A DNA stretch of 64,000 nt, taken from the NCBI GenBank assembly GCA_020161755.1, contig JAIUOS010000008.1, positions 62,001 to 126,000 of the forward strand. The letters run 5' to 3'. A program made the position numbers and the translations under genes. Source of the stretch: Actinomycetota bacterium (lineage in GTDB: Bacteria; Actinomycetota; Actinomycetes; Propionibacteriales; Propionibacteriaceae). Each line of letters starts with the position of its first letter. Position 1 is the first letter of the stretch. Below are positions 52,595-60,664 of the stretch, piece by piece. The notes beneath the pieces were generated by a model. The model was not told where the DNA came from and made no database searches. It saw only the letters and a list, made by a program, of their open reading frames with translations.

Positions 52595-53941
52595 GTGCCC
52601 GCCTTGGCCGCCCGCCGGCGCCGTCCCCTGATCATCGGGGCGATCGTGCTGGCGGTGCTCGCCGGCGGACTGGTCGGGGTGTACGCGTGGCAGCGTCCGC
52701 TGCTGCGCACCGGCACCGGGTACGCCGCCCACAACGCCTGCGCGGTCACCTCGGTCGCCGGGCGCGACAACCCCGACGCCGACCTGCCGCCCAACCCGCT
52801 GGTGCCCTACCTGCGCACCGAGGTCACGGACGGGTCGGCGAGCGCCACGCTGCTGGGGGCGCTCGCGCGGCAGCAGGCGTGGTACACCGACGGCTTCGGC
52901 TGCACCCTCGCCGCCACGCGCCCCGTCCTGCCGGAGCCCGCACCCGACCCGCTCGGTGCCAACGCCATCGTCGCGGCCGGGTCGCCGACCACGTCCACCG
53001 AGCTGCAGGAGATCGTCGGACGCGCGTTCGGCGACGGACTGTCCGACGCCGACCGGGACGCGCTCGGCACGCGCGGCGTGGTCGTGCTCAAGGGCGGACA
53101 GCTGATCGCCGAGCGGTACGCGTCCGGGTTCACGGCGTCCACGCCCCAGCTCGGCTGGTCGATGTCGAAGAGCGTGGCCAGCCTGGTCACCGGACGGCTG
53201 GCCGCCCAGGGCGCGGTGAGCCTGGACGACAGCCACCTGCGCCCGGAGTGGACGGACGGACGGTCGGCGATCACGATCCGCCAACTGCTGCAGATGACCA
53301 GCGGGTTGTCGTGGGACGAGACCTACGACCTCGGCACGCCGATCACCCAGATGCTCTACGCCGAGCCCGACATGGGCGCCTACGTGGCGTCGCGTCCGCT
53401 CGCGTACGAGCCGGGCACGCACCTGCAGTACTCCAGCGGCAGCAGCACGCTGCTGTGCGCGATCCTCGCCCCCGACTTCGGCGGCGCGAACCTGTCCCGG
53501 ACCCAGCTGCTGGCCCCGCTCGGCCTGGGCTCTGCGGTGATGGAGCCGGACGCGGCCGGCACCCCGGTGTGCAGCTCCTACCTGTGGGCCACGCCGCGGG
53601 AGTGGGCCTCGATCGGCCAGTTCGCGCTCGACGACGGGGTCTGGAACGGCCAGCGGCTGCTGCCGTCCGGCTGGATGACCGAGACCACCACGGCGGTCCG
53701 CGGGGTCACGGTCGAGGACGCCGGTTACGCGGCCGGGTGGTGGGCGAACACGGCGGCCGACGGCACGCTGGTGTACCCCGAGCTGCCGGCCGACACCTAC
53801 TCCGCGCAGGGCCACGACGGCCAGTGGGTCGTGGTGGTGCCTTCGGAGCAGCTGGTGGTCGCGCGGCTCGGGTTCACCCCGAGCCTGGACGACGACAAGG
53901 TGCCGGCCCTGGTCGCCGAGCTGGTCGCCGCGCTGCACTGA
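52595..53941 (+). CDS. Membrane-anchored serine hydrolase (beta-lactamase class C family)
   Basis: 448 residues from a GTG, ten bases after the DHOD-like stop. An N-terminal membrane anchor (about 11-30, LIIGAIVLAVLAGGLVGVYA) is followed by the penicilloyl-serine transferase fold: SMSK (catalytic Ser-X-X-Lys, about 189-192), YSS (about 279) and GHDGQWV (about 406, in place of KTG). Hydrolysis of a beta-lactam, D-Ala peptide or ester on the outer face is possible; the class does not predict which. Its position suggests co-transcription with the preceding metabolic genes, but no functional link is evident. Confidence 0.88.
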   Translation: MPALAARRRRPLIIGAIVLAVLAGGLVGVYAWQRPLLRTGTGYAAHNACAVTSVAGRDNPDADLPPNPLVPYLRTEVTDGSASATLLGALARQQAWYTDGFGCTLAATRPVLPEPAPDPLGANAIVAAGSPTTSTELQEIVGRAFGDGLSDADRDALGTRGVVVLKGGQLIAERYASGFTASTPQLGWSMSKSVASLVTGRLAAQGAVSLDDSHLRPEWTDGRSAITIRQLLQMTSGLSWDETYDLGTPITQMLYAEPDMGAYVASRPLAYEPGTHLQYSSGSSTLLCAILAPDFGGANLSRTQLLAPLGLGSAVMEPDAAGTPVCSSYLWATPREWASIGQFALDDGVWNGQRLLPSGWMTETTTAVRGVTVEDAGYAAGWWANTAADGTLVYPELPADTYSAQGHDGQWVVVVPSEQLVVARLGFTPSLDDDKVPALVAELVAALH

Positions 53942-53961
53942 GGGGTCGGTCCCCCGCTCGC

Positions 53962-54618
53962 TCAGCGGCGGCGGCCGCGTCCCTTCGGTTTCGGCTTGGG
54001 TGCCCTGGTCTTCGGCGGGGTCTTCGGCGTGGACGGCTGTTTCGCGGCCCGGGCGGCGGCCGTCCGGGAGCTGTTCGCGGTGCGTCCGCGGACGATGCCG
54101 ATGAACTCCTCGATCAGCGGGTTGTCGTTGTCGGCGAGCCAGGTGAGCGCGATCGTGGTCGGCTCGGCATCGGTGAGCGGACGGTAGACCACGTCCTTGC
54201 GGCTCTCCGAGCGCGCGATCGAGTGCGGCACCCGGGCCACGCCGGAGCCCCAGGCCACCCGCTCGACCGCGGAGGCGTCCGCGTCCCCGACGACGACGGT
54301 CTCGCCGTCGAGGTCGGCCAGCGCCAGCTCGTCGAGCTCGGCGAGGGCGTGGTCCTTGGGGAGTACGACGACCGGCACCTCCTCGTACAGCCGGATCGCG
54401 TGGACGCCGGCCGTGTCGATCGGCAGCCGCGCGAAGCACATGTCGACGACGCGGTCGTCGAGCGCTGCGCGCTGCGCGTCCTCGGCGACCTCGACCACGT
54501 CCAGCGGCACGCGGGGGAGTCGTTCGGCCCAGATGCGACGCCACTTGGTGAGGGTGACGCCGGGCACGAAGGCCACCGTGAGGCCGGTGCGGGGCGGGGG
54601 CGTTTCGGGGATCGTCAC
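53962..54618 (-). CDS. LysR substrate-binding-domain protein without DNA-binding domain
   Basis: 218 residues from GTG 54618. The chain begins directly with the effector fold (LTVAFVPGVTLTKWRRIWAE) and contains VVDMCFARLPID and YEEVPVVVLPKDHALA, typical of the LysR regulatory domain; no N-terminal helix-turn-helix is encoded upstream. A Lys/Arg/Pro-rich tail of about 30 residues (TPKTPPKTRAPKPKPKGRGR) could bind nucleic acid nonspecifically. Such stand-alone domains are found next to DUF5997 genes in actinobacteria, as here. Function unknown. Confidence 0.85.
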   Translation of the reverse strand: MTIPETPPPRTGLTVAFVPGVTLTKWRRIWAERLPRVPLDVVEVAEDAQRAALDDRVVDMCFARLPIDTAGVHAIRLYEEVPVVVLPKDHALAELDELALADLDGETVVVGDADASAVERVAWGSGVARVPHSIARSESRKDVVYRPLTDAEPTTIALTWLADNDNPLIEEFIGIVRGRTANSSRTAAARAAKQPSTPKTPPKTRAPKPKPKGRGRRR

Positions 54619-54624
54619 CCGGGA

Positions 54625-54634
54625 AGGTTATTCT
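54625..54634. promoter_or_regulatory. Overlapping divergent -10 elements for two apparently leaderless genes
   Basis: Only 23 bases separate the GTG starts at 54618 (minus) and 54642 (plus). TATTCT (54629-54634) ends seven bases before the plus-strand GTG. On the other strand TAACCT (54630-54625) ends six bases before the minus-strand GTG. Both fit the actinobacterial leaderless pattern TANNNT at that spacing, and the hexamers share two bases. Confidence 0.55.
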
Positions 54635-54641
54635 GCCGGGC

Positions 54642-54998
54642 GTGAGCCAGACCATGAAGCCCGCGACGGCGGCCGCCAAATTGGGGATCTACCTGCCCGC
54701 GGCACCGCGGGAGTTCCGGGACTCGCCGATCACCCGGGCCGAACTGGACGCGCTCCGCGCCGACCCGCCCGCGTGGCTGGTCGACCTGCGCCGCAACGGC
54801 CCTTTCCCGAAGGACGTGGTGGCCGCCAAGCTCGGCGTCTCCCGCTCCGGACTCGTCCGCGGCGGTGTCACCGAGGCGCTGGACGCCGTCCAGATCGGCG
54901 AGCTGATCGCGAACCCGCCCGGCTGGCTGCTGCACGAACGCGACTCCTACAAGGCCGTCCTCGCCGAGCGCGACCGCCTGAGGTCCCTCGACAGCTGA
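54642..54998 (+). CDS. DUF5997 family protein
   Basis: 118 residues from GTG 54642 (an ATG at 54654 is an alternative). Family sequence: MKPATAAAKLGIYLPAAPREF, then WLVDLRRNGPFPKDVVAAKLGVSRSGLVRGGV, a helix-turn-helix-like region, and IGELIANPPGWLLHER. A nucleic-acid-binding role is plausible but unproven. It is divergent from the LysR-domain gene with shared promoter bases. Confidence 0.87.
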   Translation: MSQTMKPATAAAKLGIYLPAAPREFRDSPITRAELDALRADPPAWLVDLRRNGPFPKDVVAAKLGVSRSGLVRGGVTEALDAVQIGELIANPPGWLLHERDSYKAVLAERDRLRSLDS

Positions 54999-55003
54999 CC
55001 CCA

Positions 55004-55066
55004 CCCCCCGAGTTGTCAGAATCTGAGATCGCTCTGGCGTCCCCAGATTCTGACAAGTCGGAGGGG
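55004..55066. repeat. Family B palindrome, copy B4
   Basis: CCCCCCGAGTTGTCAGAATC ... GATTCTGACAAGTCGGAGGGG; arms match over about 19 bases with two mismatches. It lies between the convergent DUF5997 and cardiolipin synthase genes, ending six bases before the latter's stop. Confidence 0.88.
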
Positions 55067-55072
55067 GCGGGG

Positions 55073-56590
55073 CTACTGGAGGGCGGAGGTGAGCCGGGCG
55101 AGGTTGTCGAAGAGCCTGGTCGGGAGGCGCTGGTTCAGGTGCTCGGCCAGCGTGAGCTCGCGGCTGATCGCGCGGTAGTGGTCCTCCACCGTCCGCATCT
55201 GGTCGGTGTAGCTGCGTCCGCTGACCATCATTACGACTTCGAGGTTCAGCCCGAACGAGCGCATGTCCATGTTGCTCGACCCGATGACGGCGAGGTCGTC
55301 GTCGATCGTGAAGTGCTTGGCGTGCAGGATGTAGGGCGCCGGGTACAGGTAGATGCGGACGCCGGCGCGCAACAGCTGCTCGTAGTAGGAGCGCTGTGCG
55401 TGGTAGACCAGCGCCTGGTCGCCGAGCTCGCTGACGAACAGTTCAATCTCGACGCCGCGCTCGGCGGCCGTCGTGATGGCGGCCATCAGTGACTCGTCCG
55501 GCACGAAATAGGGGCTGGTCAGGCTGATCCGGCGCTGGGCGGCGTAGATCAGCGAGTTGAACAGCTTGAGGTTGTTGTCGTTGTCGAAGCCCGGTCCGCT
55601 GGGCACGATCTGGCAGTCGAGGTCGCCGGGCCCGTCCGCGCCGCGGTTCAGCAGCCGGGCGGCGGCAGCCATGGTCTGGGACTGCTCGGCCACGATCTCG
55701 CCGGTCTCGCTGTACCAGTCTGACAGGAACACCGCGTTCAGGGCCAGCACCACCGGGCCCTCGACCCTGGTCATCAGCTCCTGCCACTTCAGGCCGCGCC
55801 GCAGGTTGCTCTTCTTGTGGTAGCTGCGGTCGATGAGGTTCTGCGAGCCGAGGAACCCCACCGTCCCGTCGACCACCAGCAGTTTGCGGTGGTTGCGCAG
55901 GTCCGGACGCTGGTACTTCCCCTTCAGCGGCATCACCGGCAGCATCGGACGCCACTGGACGCCGATCGCGTCCAGCCGGCGGGTGGTGGCGCGGTAGCCC
56001 TTGACCCGCCGCGAGCCGATGTGGTCGAACAGCACGTGGACGCTGACGCCGCGCTTCACGGCCCGCTCCAGGGCTGCGAAGAACGGCGCCGTGGTGTCGT
56101 CGACGGCCAGGATGTAGAACTCGCAGAGCACGTAGTCGCGGGCCGCGTCGACCGCGTCCGTCATGTCGGCGAGCGAGCGCGCGTAGTCCTCGATCAGGGT
56201 GCCGGCGTTGCCCCTGGTGAGGGGGAGCGAGCCTAGGTTGCGGTTGAGGCGCGCGATCGGCTCCAGCCAGTCCCGCGTGGGTTCCAGGTCGAGCTCGGGG
56301 GTGCTGGTGGTGGCCAGCGCGATCATGGTGTTCAGTTCGCGCTGCCGCGCGCGACGCGCCCGGGGAAGCTTGGGGTTGCCGATCAGCAGGAACGCGATCA
56401 CGCCGACGTAGGGGATCAGAAAGATCGCCAGCAGCCACGCCATCGCCGACGACGGACGCCGGTTGACCGGGACCACCAGGATCGCCGCAAGCCGCACCGC
56501 GAGGCCCACCAGGTCGACGCCCAGGCCGCCATGAATGAAGACGTCCACGAATTGCACGGGCCCCAAGGTATCGGTCCGGGACTCGGTCAC
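55073..56590 (-). CDS. cls: Cardiolipin synthase (phospholipase D family)
   Basis: 505 residues. Two N-terminal membrane segments (about 24-45 and 50-72) are followed by two PLD catalytic motifs: HRKLLVVDG (about 233) and HAKHFTIDDDLAVIGSSNMD (about 421). Both have the HxK(x)4D pattern. It condenses phosphatidylglycerol into cardiolipin at the membrane. The annotated GTG at 56590 directly abuts a 32-base hairpin that leaves no free ribosome site. A GTG at 56557 (VQFVDVFIHG), preceded by TTGGGGCCC, is an alternative start 11 codons in. Confidence 0.92.
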   Translation of the reverse strand: MTESRTDTLGPVQFVDVFIHGGLGVDLVGLAVRLAAILVVPVNRRPSSAMAWLLAIFLIPYVGVIAFLLIGNPKLPRARRARQRELNTMIALATTSTPELDLEPTRDWLEPIARLNRNLGSLPLTRGNAGTLIEDYARSLADMTDAVDAARDYVLCEFYILAVDDTTAPFFAALERAVKRGVSVHVLFDHIGSRRVKGYRATTRRLDAIGVQWRPMLPVMPLKGKYQRPDLRNHRKLLVVDGTVGFLGSQNLIDRSYHKKSNLRRGLKWQELMTRVEGPVVLALNAVFLSDWYSETGEIVAEQSQTMAAAARLLNRGADGPGDLDCQIVPSGPGFDNDNNLKLFNSLIYAAQRRISLTSPYFVPDESLMAAITTAAERGVEIELFVSELGDQALVYHAQRSYYEQLLRAGVRIYLYPAPYILHAKHFTIDDDLAVIGSSNMDMRSFGLNLEVVMMVSGRSYTDQMRTVEDHYRAISRELTLAEHLNQRLPTRLFDNLARLTSALQ

Positions 56591-56592
56591 GT

Positions 56593-56624
56593 GGACCGAA
56601 AAGGGGACTGTCCCCTTTCGGTCC
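56593..56624. repeat. Family C hairpin at the cls start
   Basis: GGACCGAAAAGGGGA-CT-TCCCCTTTCGGTCC type dyad, 14 to 15 paired bases with one unpaired A, nearly the same as the element at 43196-43226. It occupies most of the 43-base gap between the HerA-like stop and the cls start. Confidence 0.88.
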
Positions 56625-56633
56625 GCTCTCGGG

Positions 56634-58229
56634 TCAGGAGCGGCGGGCGGTGCCCCACATCGTGCGGACGACCTGGCCGCCCACCCGGATCACCTGGTTC
56701 CAGAACGTGGCCGAGCCGAGCACCTTCTCCACGCCCGACTTCGGTGCCGGACGGGACGACTGGCGCGGCGCCCGGGGCTGCGCGGCGGCGTCCGCCTTCG
56801 CCTGGGCGGCCTGCTCCTTCGCCTGGTCCTTGGCCTGTGCGTCCGCCTCCGCCTGGGCCTGGGCCGCCGCGGCGCCCGCCTCCAGCTTGCGGGTGAGGAT
56901 CTCGTAGGCGGAGTCGCGGTTGATGTCCTGGCCGTACTTGGCCTGCATGGCCGACGCCGCGACGCCCTTGGTCATCCAGTCGGCCGGCATCGGCCCCATC
57001 GACGCCTGCGGCGCCATCATCCGCGTCCACGCCACCGGCGTCGGGGCACCGTCCGGGTTCAGTACGGTGACGATCGCCTCGCCGATGCCGAGGGCCTGGA
57101 GCGTCTCGGCCAGGTCGTACTGGCTGGTCGGGTAGGTCTGCACCGTGGCCTTCAGCGCCTTGGCGTCGTTCGGCGTGTGCGCCCGCAGCTGGTGCTGGAC
57201 GCGCGAGCCCAGCTGGGCGAGGACGTTGTCGGGAACGTCGGTGGGCGACTGGGTGACGAAGAAGATGCCGACGCCCTTGGACCGGATCAGGCGGACGGTC
57301 TGGCCGATCGCGTCCAGGAACGCCTTGGACGCCCCGTCGAACAGCAGGTGCGCCTCGTCGAAGAAGAACACCAGCTTCGGCACGTCCACGTCGCCGATCT
57401 CGGGCAGGTCGTGGAACAGGTCGGCCAGCACCCACATCAGGAACGTCGAGAAGATCGCCGGACGGTCCTGCAGGTTCGGCAGTTCGAGCAGCGAGATCAC
57501 GCCCTTGCCGTCCGCGGCGGTGCGGATCAGGTCGCGGGTGTCGAACTCCGGCTCGCCGAAGAACTCGTCCGCGCCCTGGGTCTGGAGGGTGACCAGGCTG
57601 CGCAGGATCACGCCGACGGTCGCGGCCGACAGCCCGCCGATCTCCTTCAGCTCGGCCTTGCCGTCGTCGCCGGTCAGGTAGACCAGCAGCTCGCGCAGGT
57701 CGGCCAGGTCGAGCAGCGGCAGTCCCTGGGTGTCGGCGTAGTGGAAGACCAGGCCGAGGCTGGACTCCTGGGTCTCGTTGAGCCCGAGCACCTTGCTGAG
57801 GAGGATCGGCCCGAACGACGACACGGTGGCGCGCAGCGGGACGCCGGTGCCCTGCCCGCCGAGGGCGTAGAACTCGGTGGGGCAGCCGGCCGGCTGCCAG
57901 TCCTGGCCGATCTTCTGGGTGCGGGCCAGCAGCTTCTCACTGGCCTCGCCCGGGATCGCGATGCCCGACAGGTCACCCTTGATGTCGGCGGCGAACACCG
58001 ACACCCCCGCGCGCGAGATCGCCTCGGCGAGCAGCTGGAGGGTGCGGGTCTTGCCGGTTCCGGTGGCGCCGGCCACCAGTCCGTGCCGGTTGAGCATCGA
58101 CAGGGAGAGCCGGATCCTCACGTCGGGGTCGGGCTGGCCGTCCACCATCAGGACACCGAGGTCGATGGACGGGGTGGTGAACGTGTAACCGGTCTTGATC
58201 TTGTCGATCGCATCGGACTGCGCAGTCAT
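56634..58229 (-). CDS. HerA-like ATPase (DUF853 / helicase HerA C-terminal family)
   Basis: 531 residues from ATG 58229. Walker A GATGTGKT is at about 52-59, the typical FAADIKGDLSG motif at about 79-89, and Walker B KLVFFFDEAHLLFDG at about 285-299; VTQSPTDVPDNVLAQLGSRVQHQLRA is the conserved sensor/arginine-finger region. A charged Ala/Gln/Lys coiled coil (about 430-480, QAQAEADAQAKDQAKEQAAQ) precedes the C-terminal WNQVIRVGGQVVRTMWG. Members are FtsK/HerA-superfamily motor ATPases of unproven substrate, presumably DNA. Confidence 0.88.
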   Translation of the reverse strand: MTAQSDAIDKIKTGYTFTTPSIDLGVLMVDGQPDPDVRIRLSLSMLNRHGLVAGATGTGKTRTLQLLAEAISRAGVSVFAADIKGDLSGIAIPGEASEKLLARTQKIGQDWQPAGCPTEFYALGGQGTGVPLRATVSSFGPILLSKVLGLNETQESSLGLVFHYADTQGLPLLDLADLRELLVYLTGDDGKAELKEIGGLSAATVGVILRSLVTLQTQGADEFFGEPEFDTRDLIRTAADGKGVISLLELPNLQDRPAIFSTFLMWVLADLFHDLPEIGDVDVPKLVFFFDEAHLLFDGASKAFLDAIGQTVRLIRSKGVGIFFVTQSPTDVPDNVLAQLGSRVQHQLRAHTPNDAKALKATVQTYPTSQYDLAETLQALGIGEAIVTVLNPDGAPTPVAWTRMMAPQASMGPMPADWMTKGVAASAMQAKYGQDINRDSAYEILTRKLEAGAAAAQAQAEADAQAKDQAKEQAAQAKADAAAQPRAPRQSSRPAPKSGVEKVLGSATFWNQVIRVGGQVVRTMWGTARRS

Positions 58230-58306
58230 GCGCCCAAGATTGGCACAACCGGCCTGCGGCCGTCCGCGGGATCGCCGCTCGGAGGTCAGCGGACGGACCC
58301 CGCTCC

Positions 58307-58380
58307 CGCCGAACGCCTCCGTTCCGGTCAATCGCTCCAGCCGGTGCGGTGGCGTTTGGCCGAAACGGAGGCGTTCGACG
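58307..58380. repeat. Family A palindrome, copy A4 (inside the 3' end of the PadR-partner gene)
   Basis: CGCCGAACGCCTCCG...CGGTCAATCG left arm and GGCGTTTGGCCG...GGAGGCGTTCGACG right arm. The stop codon of the membrane protein gene (58328) falls inside the left arm. Confidence 0.87.
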
Positions 58381-58894
58381 CGGAAGGGCGGGCCGACGCG
58401 GAAGGGCGGGCCCACAGGCGCCAGACGCGGCTGCCGAGGGCGAAGAGCGGGACGGTGGCGGCGAGGAACCAGCCCAACGAGGCCCAGGTGAGCTGGAACC
58501 CCGCCGAGATCTGGTCGGTGGTGTGGGTGAAGAGCACGGGCGTGCCGAACACCACCGTCGACAGGGTGCCGCCGCCGTTGGCCTGGAGGGCGTCGTTGAC
58601 GCCGAGCGCGTAGGAGAGGGCGAGGAACGTGATCGTGTACAGCCCGGCCCCGGCCCACCAGGCGCCGCTCGACCAGCGGGGGTAGGGGCGCTCGAGGTTC
58701 GCCAGGTAGTCGGACGCGAGCCGGTGGGGGTTGCCGAACGAGGCGATGGCGGCGGACATGCCGGTCTCGGCGGCAGCGGCGGTGAGCTCGCGGCGCAGCT
58801 CGCGCTTCACGGTGACGGACTGGGGGTAGTCCTGGGCGTGCCAGCTGAAACTGTTGAGGAACAGCTCGCGGCGGAGCAGGTCGGTGAGGGTCAT
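58328..58894 (-). CDS. PadR-associated membrane protein (HAAS/DUF1700-like)
   Basis: 188 residues from ATG 58894, overlapping the PadR stop by one base (TGATG); a GTG one codon earlier is possible. The N-terminal helical domain RRELFLNSFSWHAQDYPQSV...RELRRELTAAAAETGM...FGNPHRLASDYLANLERPYP is the signalling-type domain found beside PadR regulators. Two to three membrane segments follow (about 80-165). The last 16 residues (SNASVSAKRHRTGWSD) come from palindrome A4 and are probably not ancestral. Confidence 0.8.
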   Translation of the reverse strand: MTLTDLLRRELFLNSFSWHAQDYPQSVTVKRELRRELTAAAAETGMSAAIASFGNPHRLASDYLANLERPYPRWSSGAWWAGAGLYTITFLALSYALGVNDALQANGGGTLSTVVFGTPVLFTHTTDQISAGFQLTWASLGWFLAATVPLFALGSRVWRLWARPSASARPSASNASVSAKRHRTGWSD

Positions 58895-59241
58895 CACATC
58901 TCCTGGGGTTGGGCGGCCGTGGCCAGCAGCGGTTCGACGATGGCGGTGAGGGCGTGCCAGGCGGCGGTGGCCGTCGCCAGGGTCTGCGTCCCCGATCCGG
59001 TGGGGCGGTAGTACTTGCGGGCCGGACCGGACCGGGACGGCACCAGGCGCGAGCTGATGTCCCCGTCCCGTTCGAGCCGGCTGAGCACCGGGTAGACGGT
59101 GCCGGCGCCGAGGTCGGTCAGCCCGGCGTCCTGGAGCCGGACGACCAGCTCGTAACCGTAGGACTCCTCCTCGCTGAGCGCGGCCAGCAGCAGCATCGGC
59201 AGCACTCCCTTGAGGAGCTGGGACTCGTTGTTCTCGGGCAC
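58894..59241 (-). CDS. PadR family transcriptional regulator
   Basis: 115 residues from GTG 59241 (VPENNESQLLKGVLPMLLLA), chosen over an upstream in-frame codon at 59277 because it opens the family consensus and has a TACCTT hexamer six bases upstream, fitting a leaderless start. The winged helix is clear: LAALSEEESYGYELVVRLQDAG, then GTVYPVLSRLERDGDISS and ARKYYRPTGSG. It is the probable repressor of itself and its membrane partner. Confidence 0.88.
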   Translation of the reverse strand: MPENNESQLLKGVLPMLLLAALSEEESYGYELVVRLQDAGLTDLGAGTVYPVLSRLERDGDISSRLVPSRSGPARKYYRPTGSGTQTLATATAAWHALTAIVEPLLATAAQPQEM

Positions 59242-59299
59242 AGCTACAAGGTAGAGCCCGGTATTAGGCAATGTCAACTACCGGGTGTCGCCAATATCC

Positions 59300-59346
59300 G
59301 GGGACGGTTCCTGATTCGGTCCGGGTCCGAGTTAGGAACCGTCCCC
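59300..59346. repeat. Family C palindrome, single copy
   Basis: GGGGACGGTTCCT ... AGGAACCGTCCCC, 13-base perfect arms, with an inner TTCGG-TCCGGGTCCGA centre. It lies between the divergent PadR gene and the TPP riboswitch. Confidence 0.88.
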
Positions 59347-59384
59347 ACGGGCCGGAGCGCGGGCGCTGGTAACCTTGCTGCTCG

Positions 59385-59468
59385 ACAGGGGAGCGCCGCA
59401 GGGCGCTGAGAGTGCGGGCAGGACCGCAGACCCTCGAACCTGATCCGGTTCGTACCGGCGTAGGGAGT
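59385..59468 (+). ncRNA. TPP riboswitch (THI element)
   Basis: All conserved blocks are readable in order: AGGGGAGC, GCGCTGAGAGTGCGG, GACCCTCGAACCTGATC, then CGGTTCGTACCGG and CGTAGGGAG. The CTGAGA and ACCTGATC core that contacts the pyrimidine of TPP is intact. It precedes a binding-protein, permease and ATPase operon, so TPP should switch the importer off. Confidence 0.95.
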
Positions 59469-59481
59469 CGGGATTTATCTC

Positions 59482-59518
59482 CCCGGGGTTGTTCCCGGGC
59501 CCTCCAGACAGATGGAGG
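59482..59518 (+). promoter_or_regulatory. Expression platform: hairpins before the thiB-like start, second one hiding the ribosome site
   Basis: A CCCGGG-GTTGTT-CCCGGG stem (59482-59499) is followed by CCTCCA-GACAGA-TGGAGG (59501-59518). The second stem's right arm is the ribosome-binding site GGAGG located eight to nine bases before ATG 59527. Control of translation initiation by ligand-dependent sequestration is the likely mechanism. Confidence 0.75.
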
Positions 59519-59526
59519 AGTCAGTC

Positions 59527-60576
59527 ATGTCCGTACCGAAACTGCTTGTCGCGGGGCTCGCGAGCGTCCTGCTGGCCGGGTGCGCGGGGCCCGCCGTCCC
59601 CGCGGCGTCGAGCCCTGCGTCCAGCGCGGCGCCGACCGAGAGCCACACGATCACCGTGATCACCCACGACTCGTTCGCCCTCGACAAGGCGACGATCGCG
59701 GCGTTCAAGGCCGAGTCGGGCTACGACGTGACCCTCGTCGCTCCCGGCGACGTCGGGACGGTGGTCAACCAACTGATCCTCACCAAGGACGCCCCGCTGG
59801 GCGACGTCGTCTACGGCATCGACAACACGTTCGCCGGACGGGCGGTCACCGCCGGCATCCTCAGCCCCTACACCTCGGCGTCCCTGCCGAAGGGCGCGGA
59901 CGCGTACGCGGCCGACGACGCCCACTCGCTGACCCCGATCGACTACGGGGACGTCTGCGTCAACGCCGACACCGAGTGGTTCACGGCCAAGGGCCTGGCC
60001 GTCCCGGCGACGCTGGACGACCTCACCGACCCCAGGTACAAGGACCTGCTGGTGGTGGAGAACCCGGCGTCCTCCTCCCCGGGGCTGGCGTTCCTGGCCG
60101 CGACCGTCGGCGCCAAGGGCGACCCGGGCTACCTCGACTACTGGAAGGCCCTGAAGGCCAACGGTGTGAAGGTGGCGAAGGGCTGGACGGAGGCGTACAC
60201 CGTCCACTTCTCCGGGTCTTCCGGCAAGGGTGATCGTCCGCTGGTCGTGTCGTACTCGTCCTCGCCGGCCTACGAGCACAAGACGGAGGTGCTCACCGGC
60301 ACGTGCTTCCGGCAGGTGGAGTACGCCGGCGTGCTGGCCGGCGCGCAGAACGAGGTGGGCGCGCGGAAGTTCATCGACTTCCTGCTGAGCAGCGACGTGC
60401 AGGCCCAGATCCCCGAGCAGATGTACATGAACCCCATCGACCCGGACGTGAAGCTCCCCGCCGACTGGACGACCTACGCCGCCACCGTCACCGACCCGAT
60501 CACGGTGCCCGTCGCCGACCTCGCCACCCAGCGCGAGACGTGGATCAAGGCATGGACGGCCGCGGTCATCGGGTGA
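59527..60576 (+). CDS. thiB: Thiamine-type ABC transporter substrate-binding lipoprotein
   Basis: 349 residues from ATG 59527; an ATG five codons upstream overlaps the ribosome site and is disfavoured. Lipobox LLAGC (Cys 19). The mature part follows the ThiB pattern: TITVITHDSFALDKATIAAF, DVVYGIDNTFAGRA, PIDYGDVCVN, RYKDLLVVENPASSSPGLAFL and PLVVSYSSSPAYE. It binds thiamine or a phosphate ester and delivers it to the permease. Expression is governed by the TPP riboswitch immediately upstream. Confidence 0.93.
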   Translation: MSVPKLLVAGLASVLLAGCAGPAVPAASSPASSAAPTESHTITVITHDSFALDKATIAAFKAESGYDVTLVAPGDVGTVVNQLILTKDAPLGDVVYGIDNTFAGRAVTAGILSPYTSASLPKGADAYAADDAHSLTPIDYGDVCVNADTEWFTAKGLAVPATLDDLTDPRYKDLLVVENPASSSPGLAFLAATVGAKGDPGYLDYWKALKANGVKVAKGWTEAYTVHFSGSSGKGDRPLVVSYSSSPAYEHKTEVLTGTCFRQVEYAGVLAGAQNEVGARKFIDFLLSSDVQAQIPEQMYMNPIDPDVKLPADWTTYAATVTDPITVPVADLATQRETWIKAWTAAVIG

Positions 60577-60591
60577 CGGCGCCCTCCGTCC

Positions 60592-60664
60592 CGCCGAACG
60601 CCTCCGTTTCGGTCAAACGCCACCGCCCAGGCGGTGGCAGATGACCGGAACGGTGGCGGTCGAG
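60592..60664. repeat. Family A palindrome, copy A5 (overlaps the thiP start)
   Basis: Left arm CGCCGAACGCCTCCG...CAAACGCCACCGCC is near-consensus. In the right arm, GGCGGTGGCAGATGACCGG, consensus GTTTGACC is replaced by AGATGACC, which creates the ATG used by the permease gene. Confidence 0.87.
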
